Positions 55,841 to 64,000 of a stretch of 64,000 nucleotides of DNA are shown here, piece after piece (position 1 is the first letter of the stretch; every line of letters starts with the position of its first letter). The position numbers and the translations under genes are program-made. Source of the stretch: Carboxylicivirga sp. (GTDB lineage: Bacteria; Bacteroidota; Bacteroidia; Bacteroidales; Marinilabiliaceae); NCBI GenBank assembly GCA_025210475.1, contig JAOARW010000030.1, positions 62,001 to 126,000 of the forward strand, given 5' to 3'. The notes under the pieces were generated by a model, which was not told the origin of the DNA, did no database searches, and saw nothing but the letters and a program-made list of their open reading frames with translations.

Positions 55841-57145
55841 ATGAAATCAATATGCTTATATTTTCAGGTTCACCAACCTCTGCGACTTAAAAGATACCGT
55901 TTTTTTGATATTGGCAACGATCATTATTATTACGATGATTTCGCCAATGAATCGATCATGAAAAAGATTGTCAGAGAATGTTATTTGCCGGCCAATCAAC
56001 TATTGCTAGAGTTAATCATAGCCAATAAAGGCCAATTTAAGGTTAGTTTTTCGATTACCGGCGTAGCTTTAGATCAGTTTGAACAATATGCACCGGAAGT
56101 GATCGAAAGCTTTAAACTACTTAGTGATACGGGATGTGTTGAGTTTTTGGCAGAAACCTATTCGCACTCTTTGTCTGCCCTTCAGGATCAGGATGAATTT
56201 CAATCGCAGGTAAAAGCCCATAGTCAGCGAATGGTTAAGACTTTTAATCAAAAACCGAAGGTATTTAGAAATACAGAATTGATTTATTCGGATGAAATTG
56301 GAAAAAAAGTGGCCGATTTGGGCTTTAAAGGCATGGTAACGGAAGGTGCCAAACACATATTGGGTTGGAAAAGCCCTAATTACCTCTATTGCAATGCCAT
56401 TAACCCAAAACTAAAGTTATTAATGCGTAATTATACTTTGAGCGATGATATCACCTTCCGTTTCTCAGAGCAAGGCTGGAATGAGTGGCCGTTAACAACC
56501 GAAAAGTTTGCCAATTGGCTTAATCAAGTAGACGATGAAGAAGACATCATCAATATTTTTGCTGATTACGAAACTTTTGGTGAACATCAAAAGAAAGAAT
56601 CCGGCATTTTTGATTTTCTGGCTAATTTGCCTAAAGCTATTTTTAAGGAAACACGCTATAAATTCACAACGCCCTCAGAAGCCATTAAAGAGTATCAGCC
56701 CATAGCGGTGGCCCATGTGCCATATGCGATTTCGTGGGCCGACGAAGAGCGTGACTTATCAGCCTGGTTGGGTAATTCACTGCAAAATGAGGCATTTACC
56801 AAACTTTATGAGTTACGTAAAGATGTGATAGCCATCAATGACGAACGCCTTAATAAAGACTGGAATTACCTGCAGGTGAGTAATCACTTTTACTATATGT
56901 GTACCAAATTCTTTTCCGATGGCGATGTACACTCCTATTTCACGCCTTACAGTTCGCCTTATGATGCATTTATCAATTACATGAATGTATTAAGTGATTT
57001 CAAAATGCGTGTTCAGCAATGCATGGCAGATCGTGAGGAAGATAATACGATAAAACAACAAAAAGTATTATCGGAGAAAGATGATCTGATTAAACGCTAT
57101 GAGAGAGAAATAAAGAAGCTTAAAAAACAAATCCTTGAAGTATAG
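55841..57145 (+). CDS. GH57 family alpha-amylase-like enzyme
   Basis: 434 aa, ATG 55841. GH57 motifs in order: YFQVHQPLRLKRY near 7-19 (HQP), SFSITGVALDQFEQYAPEV near 71, ETYSHSLSAL near 106, FRNTELIYSDEIG near 147 with the nucleophile Glu, and NIFADYETFGEHQKK near 240 with the acid Asp. The tail is a charged coiled coil (KQQKVLSEKDDLIKRYEREI). The family acts on alpha-1,4-glucans by a retaining mechanism, or makes branches (some GH57). Here it is probably an intracellular amylase or branching enzyme; no GH13 branching enzyme is in the window. Confidence 0.93.
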   Translation: MKSICLYFQVHQPLRLKRYRFFDIGNDHYYYDDFANESIMKKIVRECYLPANQLLLELIIANKGQFKVSFSITGVALDQFEQYAPEVIESFKLLSDTGCVEFLAETYSHSLSALQDQDEFQSQVKAHSQRMVKTFNQKPKVFRNTELIYSDEIGKKVADLGFKGMVTEGAKHILGWKSPNYLYCNAINPKLKLLMRNYTLSDDITFRFSEQGWNEWPLTTEKFANWLNQVDDEEDIINIFADYETFGEHQKKESGIFDFLANLPKAIFKETRYKFTTPSEAIKEYQPIAVAHVPYAISWADEERDLSAWLGNSLQNEAFTKLYELRKDVIAINDERLNKDWNYLQVSNHFYYMCTKFFSDGDVHSYFTPYSSPYDAFINYMNVLSDFKMRVQQCMADREEDNTIKQQKVLSEKDDLIKRYEREIKKLKKQILEV

Positions 57146-57414
57146 TTGACAAATTAAGCTTATTGGCTTATCTCTTATTCTATCGATAAATATTTGATAA
57201 GATTAGAAAGTAACATGAGTTGGAAAATAGTTACAATGAAAACATTTATGAGATTTAATTTTGACTTAAACAATCCAAACCAATAGGAACCATGTTCTTT
57301 CAACTGACATAAATAATAAACGCATGAAAGGAGCCATGAGAAAGATTTTCTAATAACTGGTAATGAATGGTATGGCGAGTTCCATGTAACAATTGCAACA
57401 CAAATTATAAAGAA

Positions 57415-60400
57415 ATGAAAAAGATAAATACAGGACCGGAATTGATTTTTGAGGTTAGCTGGGAAGTGTGTAATAAGGTCGGCGGTATTCATACGGTTAT
57501 TTCAACAAAAGCACTGTCGTTAAAGCAAGTTTTTAATGACAATATCATATACATTGGTCCCGATTTTAATTACAAAGAACATCGGGATAAAGAATTTGCT
57601 GAAGACACCACGCTTTTTGCCGAATGGAAGAAAAAAGTCAAAACATTGGGCATTCCTATTCGCATCGGTCGATGGAAAATACCGGGCAATCCGCTTGTGA
57701 TTCTCATTGACTTTAAGCCCTTACTTAAAAACAAAGATGCTTTCTATGCTAAAATGTGGGAAGTATATAAGTTGGAATCCTTATACGGTGCCGATGATTA
57801 CCACGAACCGGCGATTTTTGGTTATGCAGCTGGTCAGATCATTGAGAGTTACGTTAAAGAATATAAATCAGCCAGAGGAAAAGTAGTTGCTCAGTTTCAT
57901 GAATGGATGACCGGTGCCGGGTGCCTGCACCTGGAGCACCACATGCCCGAAGTGGCTACCATCTTTACCACACATGCCACCCTGCTAGGGCGTGTTTTGG
58001 CCAGTAACAATGAGCCTCTTTACGACAACCTCTATCAATTTAACATCAAGGAAAAAACCGATCAGTACAATGTGTCGGCCAAATGTTCATTGGAGAAAAA
58101 GGCGGCTTTAGCAGCTGATTGCCTGACCACAGTTAGTGAAATAACGGCCAAAGAGTGCCACCATTTCTATGGGAAAGGCACAGATGTTGTTCTGCCCAAT
58201 GGCTTTGAAGATGATTTTGTTCCGACCTTGGATGAATTCAAGAAAATTCGACGCGAATCGAAACAGCTGATGAAGAATGTTGCAGAAACATTAATCGGTC
58301 ACGAATTGCCTGAGAACACTTTATTTATTGGAACTGGCGGACGATATGAATTTAAGAACAAAGGCATCGACATATTGCTTAATGCCTTGGGACATATCAA
58401 TTATGATCCCGGGCAAAAAAAGGAGATCGTAGCATTTTTCTTTATTCCGGCCGATCAGCGAGGCCCACGAAAGGATTTAGTGGAGAGTCTGGCTAAAGGC
58501 AAAAAAGATGAAGCCTTAGTTACCCCATACATAACGCATTACTTGGGTAATATTGATCACGATCCGATTCTCAATAAAATCAAAGAGATTGGCTTTAGCA
58601 ACAGTCGAAATGAGAAGGTGAAAGTATTTTTTGTTCCTACTTATTTAACCGGCAGCGACGGCGTTTTTAATAAAACTTACTATGAACTATTGATGGGACT
58701 CGACCTATCCGTCTTCCCTTCATATTACGAGCCCTGGGGTTACACCCCTATGGAGAGTGCCGCTTTTGGAATTCCTACCGTTACCACAACACTGGCAGGA
58801 TTTGGCAAATGGGTGATGCGCATTAATCAGAATGGCAAAGGCGGTGTGGAAGTGTTTAATCGCTCCGATTCCAACTCCAGCGAATTAACGCATAATATTG
58901 CCCATTATATTCAGGGCTTTGCACAACTCGATGATGAAACCTACCTAAGCTACCAAAATAATGCGCGCTCCATTGCCCAAAAGGCTCTATGGAAAAACTT
59001 CATCGACTATTATTTCAATGCCTATACACAAGCCATTAGAAACAACATCAATAAAGGCAGTAAAACGGAAGACAACATCCATTTGAAAGTGGCCAAAACA
59101 AACCAACTAAAATGGCGCAAGTTAATTGTTGAATCCAATCTTCCAGAGGAATTGTCGGGTCTCGAAGAGTTGTCCCGAAACCTATGGTGGTGCTGGAATT
59201 ACGAAGCCATCAATCTGTTTAAATCCATCGATCCGGAACTATGGCGTAAAGTCAAGAAGAATCCAATTGTTCTGCTAAAATCCGTCAGCCGATCACGCTT
59301 TAATGAGTTGGTACATGATCAGGATTTTCTGATCCGCTATAAAAAGGTCTTCCAGGATTTTAAAGATTATATAGCCGTTAAACCGGCCAGCCATCAGCCC
59401 AAAATTGCCTACTTCAGCATGGAATATGGTTTGCATGATAACCTGAAGATTTATTCGGGAGGACTGGGAATTCTGGCGGGTGATTACCTGAAAGAAGCCA
59501 GTGATTCAAATGTAAATATGGTGGCCGTAGGATTTATGTACAAATTTGGCTATTTCACGCAGCGCCTGTCGTTAAATGGCGAGCAGCTGGTTGAATTAAA
59601 TGCCCAAAAATTCTCCTTCCTGCCGATTAAACAAGAGAGAGACGAAGCCGGTGTTCCTAAAACCATTAACTTTCATCTGGAAGGCCGCACCGTAAAAGCC
59701 CTGATCTGGCGCGTTGATGTGGGGCGAATTAAGCTTTACCTGCTCGATACCGATACGGATATGAACAGTGAAGAAGACCGGGCCATCACGCATCAATTAT
59801 ATGGTGGCGATTGGGATAACCGCATAAAACAGGAAATACTTTTAGGTATTGGTGGTATCCGAACGCTTAATGAATTGAATATTGAGGCCGATTTGTTCCA
59901 TTGCAACGAAGGGCATGCCGCATTGATCAATATCGAACGCCTGCGTCAGTACATTGTGCACGGCTACACTTATAGCGAAGCTTTGGAGATTGTGCGCACC
60001 TCCTCCTTGTTTACCACACATACACCGGTGCCTGCCGGTCATGACACCTTTGCTCCGGAGATGGTGAAGCACTACCTATACTATATACCTGAGGAACTGG
60101 GCATCAACTGGGAGAAATTCCTGGCATTGGGAAGGGCAAATCCATTGGATGAGAATGAGAAATTCTCCATGAGCAACTTGGCTGCACATACGTCCATAGC
60201 CATGAATGGTGTGAGTATGCTACATGGTAAAATCTCGCAGGAAATGTTCAACAACCTATACGAGGGTTATTTCCCTGAGGAATTACACATTGGCTATGTT
60301 ACCAATGGTGTCCACTACCCCACCTGGACGGCCAATGAGTGGCGTACGCTTTATGAAACCGAGTTTAAGGAAGGGTTTATTAATGATCAGTCCAACAGAA

Positions 60401-61638
60401 AATATTGGGAAAAGATTCATGAAATTGACGATGCCAAAATATGGAAGATTAAAAACACCTTGCGCAAGCAATTGGTGGATTATGCCAAAGATCGCTTCCA
60501 TCGCAACTGGATCAGGCGTTACGAAGATCCTAAGAACCTGGTAGAAATCATCGATTCAATTGATGAAAAGGCTTTGACAATAGGTTTTGCACGACGATTT
60601 GCCACTTACAAGCGAGCTCATTTGCTGTTTAGTGATCTGGATCGATTGTCGAAGCTGTTAAACGATCCCAAACGACCTGTGCAGTTTATTTTTGCCGGTA
60701 AGGCGCACCCGGCCGACAAAGCTGGTCAGGATTTGATTAAACTGATTGTGGATGTTTCGCGCCGCCCCGAATTTGTTGGTAGAATTCTGTTCCTTGAAAA
60801 TTACGATATGGAATTGGGGCAAAAGCTGGTTAAAGGTGTCGATATCTGGATGAATACCCCTACCCGCCCTCTTGAAGCTTCGGGTACTTCGGGCGAAAAA
60901 GCAGTGATGAACGGGGTGATGAATTTCAGTGTGCTCGATGGCTGGTGGCTCGAAGGATACCGTCAGGGAGCCGGCTGGGCATTAACAGATAAACGTACCT
61001 ATGAAGATCAATCCTATCAGGATGAGTTGGATGCACAAACCATCTATTCCATTTTTGAGCATGAAATTATTCCTTTGTTCTATAAGCGGGATAAAAACAA
61101 TATTCCGGTCGACTGGGTGAAATACATCAAAAATTGTATCGCGGATATAGCGCCTGATTATACCACCAAGCGCATGATGGATGATTACAAAGAGCGTTTT
61201 TACGAACCAATGTATAAGCGTCTGAAAAAGATACGACTAAACGATTATGAAATGGTACGTGAACTGGCTACCTGGAAACAGAAAATACTGGCCTCCTGGG
61301 ATCAGGTTGATGTGGTTTCGGTGGATACGCCCAGCACACCTAAACACAAATACCTGGCCGGTGAGTTCTATCACATGGAGGTTGCGCTGGATTTAAAAGA
61401 CCTGATCGATGAAAACATTTGCGTTGAACTGGTGATTCGTTCAACGGTAGATGGTCAGACATTAAGTCCGATTTCTACCCAGCGCTTTACCCAAATGCGA
61501 AAGGTTGATTCACTGGCTTTCTATGAGTTGGATCTGGAGCTGCCTGATCCCGGCATATTCGATTTTGGAATACGGGTTTTTGCCTGCAATCCACAGCTGG
61601 CGCATCGACAAGATTTCAGTTATGTAAAATGGATATAA
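57415..61638 (+). CDS. Bifunctional fusion: GT3-type glycogen synthase and GT35 alpha-glucan phosphorylase
   Basis: 1407 aa from ATG 57415 (the longer frame adds 16 residues without family support). N-terminal half ~1-560: ELIFEVSWEVCNKVGGIHTV, FHEWMTGAGCLHLEHHMPEV, TIFTTHATLLGRVLASNNEP and FPSYYEPWGYTPMESAAFG (E-x7-E) match the eukaryotic-type glycogen synthase. C-terminal half ~575-1400: LSRNLWWCWNYEA, IAYFSMEYGLHDNLKIYSGG, FHCNEGHAAL, FTTHTPVPAGHDTF, and EASGTSGEKAVMNGVMNFSV near 1155 with the PLP Lys. The first makes and the second breaks alpha-1,4 links. Known in Bacteroidota, but joining opposite activities is notable. Last gene of the operon. Confidence 0.94.
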   Translation: MKKINTGPELIFEVSWEVCNKVGGIHTVISTKALSLKQVFNDNIIYIGPDFNYKEHRDKEFAEDTTLFAEWKKKVKTLGIPIRIGRWKIPGNPLVILIDFKPLLKNKDAFYAKMWEVYKLESLYGADDYHEPAIFGYAAGQIIESYVKEYKSARGKVVAQFHEWMTGAGCLHLEHHMPEVATIFTTHATLLGRVLASNNEPLYDNLYQFNIKEKTDQYNVSAKCSLEKKAALAADCLTTVSEITAKECHHFYGKGTDVVLPNGFEDDFVPTLDEFKKIRRESKQLMKNVAETLIGHELPENTLFIGTGGRYEFKNKGIDILLNALGHINYDPGQKKEIVAFFFIPADQRGPRKDLVESLAKGKKDEALVTPYITHYLGNIDHDPILNKIKEIGFSNSRNEKVKVFFVPTYLTGSDGVFNKTYYELLMGLDLSVFPSYYEPWGYTPMESAAFGIPTVTTTLAGFGKWVMRINQNGKGGVEVFNRSDSNSSELTHNIAHYIQGFAQLDDETYLSYQNNARSIAQKALWKNFIDYYFNAYTQAIRNNINKGSKTEDNIHLKVAKTNQLKWRKLIVESNLPEELSGLEELSRNLWWCWNYEAINLFKSIDPELWRKVKKNPIVLLKSVSRSRFNELVHDQDFLIRYKKVFQDFKDYIAVKPASHQPKIAYFSMEYGLHDNLKIYSGGLGILAGDYLKEASDSNVNMVAVGFMYKFGYFTQRLSLNGEQLVELNAQKFSFLPIKQERDEAGVPKTINFHLEGRTVKALIWRVDVGRIKLYLLDTDTDMNSEEDRAITHQLYGGDWDNRIKQEILLGIGGIRTLNELNIEADLFHCNEGHAALINIERLRQYIVHGYTYSEALEIVRTSSLFTTHTPVPAGHDTFAPEMVKHYLYYIPEELGINWEKFLALGRANPLDENEKFSMSNLAAHTSIAMNGVSMLHGKISQEMFNNLYEGYFPEELHIGYVTNGVHYPTWTANEWRTLYETEFKEGFINDQSNRKYWEKIHEIDDAKIWKIKNTLRKQLVDYAKDRFHRNWIRRYEDPKNLVEIIDSIDEKALTIGFARRFATYKRAHLLFSDLDRLSKLLNDPKRPVQFIFAGKAHPADKAGQDLIKLIVDVSRRPEFVGRILFLENYDMELGQKLVKGVDIWMNTPTRPLEASGTSGEKAVMNGVMNFSVLDGWWLEGYRQGAGWALTDKRTYEDQSYQDELDAQTIYSIFEHEIIPLFYKRDKNNIPVDWVKYIKNCIADIAPDYTTKRMMDDYKERFYEPMYKRLKKIRLNDYEMVRELATWKQKILASWDQVDVVSVDTPSTPKHKYLAGEFYHMEVALDLKDLIDENICVELVIRSTVDGQTLSPISTQRFTQMRKVDSLAFYELDLELPDPGIFDFGIRVFACNPQLAHRQDFSYVKWI

Positions 61639-61677
61639 CCCATGCCTTTTAAATTGTAATGTTTAAAAGTTAAGAGG

Positions 61678-61704
61678 ATACCCCTGAGTGACACTTGGGG
61701 GTAT
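61678..61704 (+). terminator. Terminator of the glycogen operon
   Basis: ATACCCC pairs with GGGGTAT (61678-61684, 61698-61704), then TTTATTTG. It begins 40 bp after the stop of the fusion gene. Confidence 0.75.
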
Positions 61705-61713
61705 TTTATTTGT

Positions 61714-61721
61714 TATCTTTG
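61714..61721 (+). promoter_or_regulatory. -7 element of the AddB-like gene promoter
   Basis: TATCTTTG fits TAnnTTTG exactly, 20 bp before the ATG at 61741. A possible -33 TTG (61695-61697) lies inside the preceding terminator stem with a 16-bp spacer, so the terminator and promoter overlap. Confidence 0.5.
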
Positions 61722-61740
61722 TTGACATAAATATCAATTC

Positions 61741-64000
61741 ATGACACCAGGATTCCTTAACGCCATAGCTAACTATTACCATCAAAATGAGAAAGATAAT
61801 CTGGCCGATTACTGCTTTGTATTTCCAAGTCAACGAGCTGGCATTTTCTTTATTAATCACCTGCAACAATTGGTTGATGCTCCTGGATGGGCACCTAAAG
61901 TAATGACCATTAACGACTTCTTTGGTTCGCTATCCAAATCAATAGTTGCCGATAACATTACTTTGCTATTTTCCCTGCACCAGGTATACAATGAAGTAAC
62001 TGGAAAAGAAAGCTCGTTTGATGAGTTTCTTCCCTGGGGTGAAATGTTTTTGGGTGACTTTGATGATATTGATAAATACCTGGTGGAAGTCGATCAATTG
62101 TTTGCCAACCTTATCTCATTTAAAGAGTTGGATGACGACTACAGTCATTTGTCGGAAAAGCAACTGGAAGCCATTAAAACCTTCTGGGGTACCTTTAAAG
62201 CCGAACAGCTTTCCTCCCATCAAAACTACTTTCTGGAAAACTGGAAACACATTCCGCAGGTTTATAAGGCATTCCGCAGCTATTTAAAGGAGCAATCGCT
62301 GGCTTTTGAAGGCATGATATACCGCGAAATAGCAGACAAAATTAAAGCGGGGGAAGTAATTAACATCCCATGGGACAAGGTGATATTTGTAGGCCTAAAC
62401 GCCTTAACACCTGCTGAGAAGCGCCTGATGGATCAATTGCAGAAGCGCAATCTGGCACAATTCTTCTGGGATTATTCTCCCTGGATGGAAAAAGATGAAG
62501 AAAACAGTTTTCAAACACGTGGCCCGGGTTTATTTATCAACGAAAACAAAAACAGATACCCGGCACCGAGCGACTTTCAAATACCTCGTAACGAAGAGGG
62601 ACCTGAAATAACTATTACGGCGGTGGCCAACCCTACGGAACAATTAAAATCGGTTTATTCGTTTCTAAGTTCGTCCTACGAAAGTGATCTGAAAACTGCT
62701 GTTGTTCTGGCCGACGAAACACTGTTGATGCCGGCGCTGCATGGTATACCGCCCAATGTGGATCGGGTGAATGTGACCATGGGTTATCCGCTGAATAACA
62801 CGCCGGTTTACGGTTTGATCAACCTGCTCTTTGAGCTGCAGCGCAATGCCCGCAGCGGAAAAGATGGTACCTGGCTTTATCACCGTCATGTATTACCGGT
62901 GCTGCAGCACCAATACATAAGCATGCTGGCCCAGGAAGATTGTCGAAAGCTACACAAGCAACTGGTAAAGGGCAATGTGATTTTTACCAAGGCAAAAGAT
63001 ATTCAAACCAACCCACTTTTTAACTTACTGTTTAAGAAAGTGAATGATGGTGCCGGCTTGGCCGAATACCTCAATCAAATCCTTACTAAAATATATGAAC
63101 TGCTGCAGCCACAGGAAGATAAGCTGTTGGAACAGGAGTTTGTTTTTGCCTTGCACAAGAGCGTGGTGCGTCTGCAGGATTTACTGGAACAAAATCAGCA
63201 GGCCAGCATCAATACCGAAACCTGGATTAAGCTCTTTAAGAAGCTGGCCGATTTTCAAACCGTGCCATTTAAGGGTGAACCATTGGCCGGACTGCAGGTG
63301 ATGGGAATATTGGAAACCAGGGCGCTTGATTTTGATAAACTGATTATACTGGATCTGAACGAAGGTGTTTTCCCGAAAACATCGGCCCCCAACACCTTTA
63401 TCCCTTCTACCTTAAGGGCGGGGTTCGAGTTGCCAACCATTGAATTACAAGACACTATTTTCTCTTACTATTTCTTTCGCCTGATTCATCGCTGTAAAAA
63501 AGTAGAAGTTCTCTATTCAACCGGTGCACAGGGCATGAAGTCGAACGAGATGAGTCGTTACCTTTACCAACTCAAATACGAGTTCAATGCTAAAATAAAC
63601 AACCAAACCGCCACAGGTAATGTGGCCTTATTAACTCCGCCAACACCCGTTGCCGAAAAAACTCCGGATGTAATGGTGCAACTGGAACAGTATAAGGCCG
63701 GCAATAAAAAGTTTCTTTCGCCCAGTGCACTATCGGTCTACATCGAATGCCCCCTGCGATTTTACTACCAAAAAATAGCCGGCATACAGGAGCCCGATGA
63801 AATTACAGAAGAAGCGGATGCACGTATTTTCGGACTGATCTTCCACGAAGTGGTTGAAACACTTTACAAGCCTTTTATTGGGAAAGAAGTGCAAAGCACA
63901 ACGATTGAAGGCTGGATTAAAAACCGCAAATTACTGGATGATCTAATCCGGGATGGCTTTAACAAGCACCTTACCGATTACGAAAAAGGCAGAAATACCT
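61741..64000 (+). CDS. PD-(D/E)XK nuclease family protein, AddB/RecB-like, truncated by the window edge
   Basis: The frame is open from ATG 61741 to the last base (753 codons). YCFVFPSQRAGIFFINHLQQ near 24-43 resembles the degenerate first helicase motif of AddB-type proteins, VIFVGLNALTPAEKRLMDQL near 215 and LIILDLNEGVFPKTSAPNTF near 535 match helicase-like motifs of that family. LSPSALSVYIECPLRFYYQK near 660 carries the Cys of the iron-sulphur site and FGLIFHEVVETLYKP the start of the nuclease domain, cut off before its catalytic residues. Expected partner of an AddA/RecB helicase-nuclease for double-strand break repair. A partner may lie downstream. Confidence 0.88.
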   Translation, partial: MTPGFLNAIANYYHQNEKDNLADYCFVFPSQRAGIFFINHLQQLVDAPGWAPKVMTINDFFGSLSKSIVADNITLLFSLHQVYNEVTGKESSFDEFLPWGEMFLGDFDDIDKYLVEVDQLFANLISFKELDDDYSHLSEKQLEAIKTFWGTFKAEQLSSHQNYFLENWKHIPQVYKAFRSYLKEQSLAFEGMIYREIADKIKAGEVINIPWDKVIFVGLNALTPAEKRLMDQLQKRNLAQFFWDYSPWMEKDEENSFQTRGPGLFINENKNRYPAPSDFQIPRNEEGPEITITAVANPTEQLKSVYSFLSSSYESDLKTAVVLADETLLMPALHGIPPNVDRVNVTMGYPLNNTPVYGLINLLFELQRNARSGKDGTWLYHRHVLPVLQHQYISMLAQEDCRKLHKQLVKGNVIFTKAKDIQTNPLFNLLFKKVNDGAGLAEYLNQILTKIYELLQPQEDKLLEQEFVFALHKSVVRLQDLLEQNQQASINTETWIKLFKKLADFQTVPFKGEPLAGLQVMGILETRALDFDKLIILDLNEGVFPKTSAPNTFIPSTLRAGFELPTIELQDTIFSYYFFRLIHRCKKVEVLYSTGAQGMKSNEMSRYLYQLKYEFNAKINNQTATGNVALLTPPTPVAEKTPDVMVQLEQYKAGNKKFLSPSALSVYIECPLRFYYQKIAGIQEPDEITEEADARIFGLIFHEVVETLYKPFIGKEVQSTTIEGWIKNRKLLDDLIRDGFNKHLTDYEKGRNT

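Noticed and set aside
57367..57414. Upstream extension of the fusion enzyme
   Set aside because: The extra 16 residues are Cys/Asn-rich and unlike the family's start; ATG 57415 opens the conserved sequence.
1..64000. CRISPR arrays, tRNA or rRNA genes
   Set aside because: The only tandem repeats are 7-nt and degenerate; no cloverleaf or rRNA signatures were seen.

Overview
The window reads as chromosomal DNA from a Bacteroidota bacterium, most likely the Bacteroidales/Marinilabiliales side. The evidence is a RagA/SusC–RagB/SusD pair under an ECF sigma factor and FecR, a DUF5117-type zinc metalloprotease, an S9 dipeptidyl-peptidase, a glycogen-synthase/phosphorylase fusion, few Shine-Dalgarno sites, and several TAnnTTTG-like -7 promoter elements. 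The rank below phylum is inference. No rRNA, tRNA, CRISPR array or transposase gene was seen.

Positions 1-17251 hold an AT-rich surface-polysaccharide locus. It contains GT4, GT2 and CgeB-like glycosyltransferases, a PLP sugar aminotransferase, NeuD-like and hexapeptide acyltransferases, a Wzy-like polymerase, and an LTA-synthase-like/GDPD fusion that could add and trim a phosphoglycerol-type decoration. A membrane O-acyltransferase gene in it is split by a ~295 bp MITE-like element with an 8-9 bp target duplication. The last glycosyltransferase lies on the opposite strand and carries a low-complexity in-frame insert.

Positions 17252-22983 are a gene-poor, repeat-rich island with higher GC. 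It holds a small membrane protein, a DUF6266 protein, an unrecognised 399-aa protein and a DUF5675 protein. Around them lie heptameric satellites, CTGAGC/GTCGAAGG repeats, an AGCCCC-type palindromic repeat, strong hairpins and a possible structured RNA. This is the best candidate here for an undescribed cassette.

Positions 22984-38551 are mostly housekeeping: an S9 peptidase, a small secreted protein, a large ABCG-like fused exporter, a SiaB/SiaC kinase-phosphoprotein pair, an overlapping pnuC–NR kinase–cysE operon, a CtpA-type protease, guaA, a retropepsin-like/PDZ protease, a NusG-like antiterminator and a hypothetical protein.

Positions 38726-49317 (minus strand) form an ECF sigma–FecR–SusC–SusD–lipoprotein–metalloprotease locus that looks like self-regulated uptake of peptide or glycan. 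clpB follows, with inverted repeats upstream. Positions 52586-61638 form a glycogen/alpha-glucan operon: debranching enzyme, GT4 synthase-like enzyme, GH57 and the GT3–GT35 fusion. The window ends inside a PD-(D/E)XK nuclease gene of AddB type.
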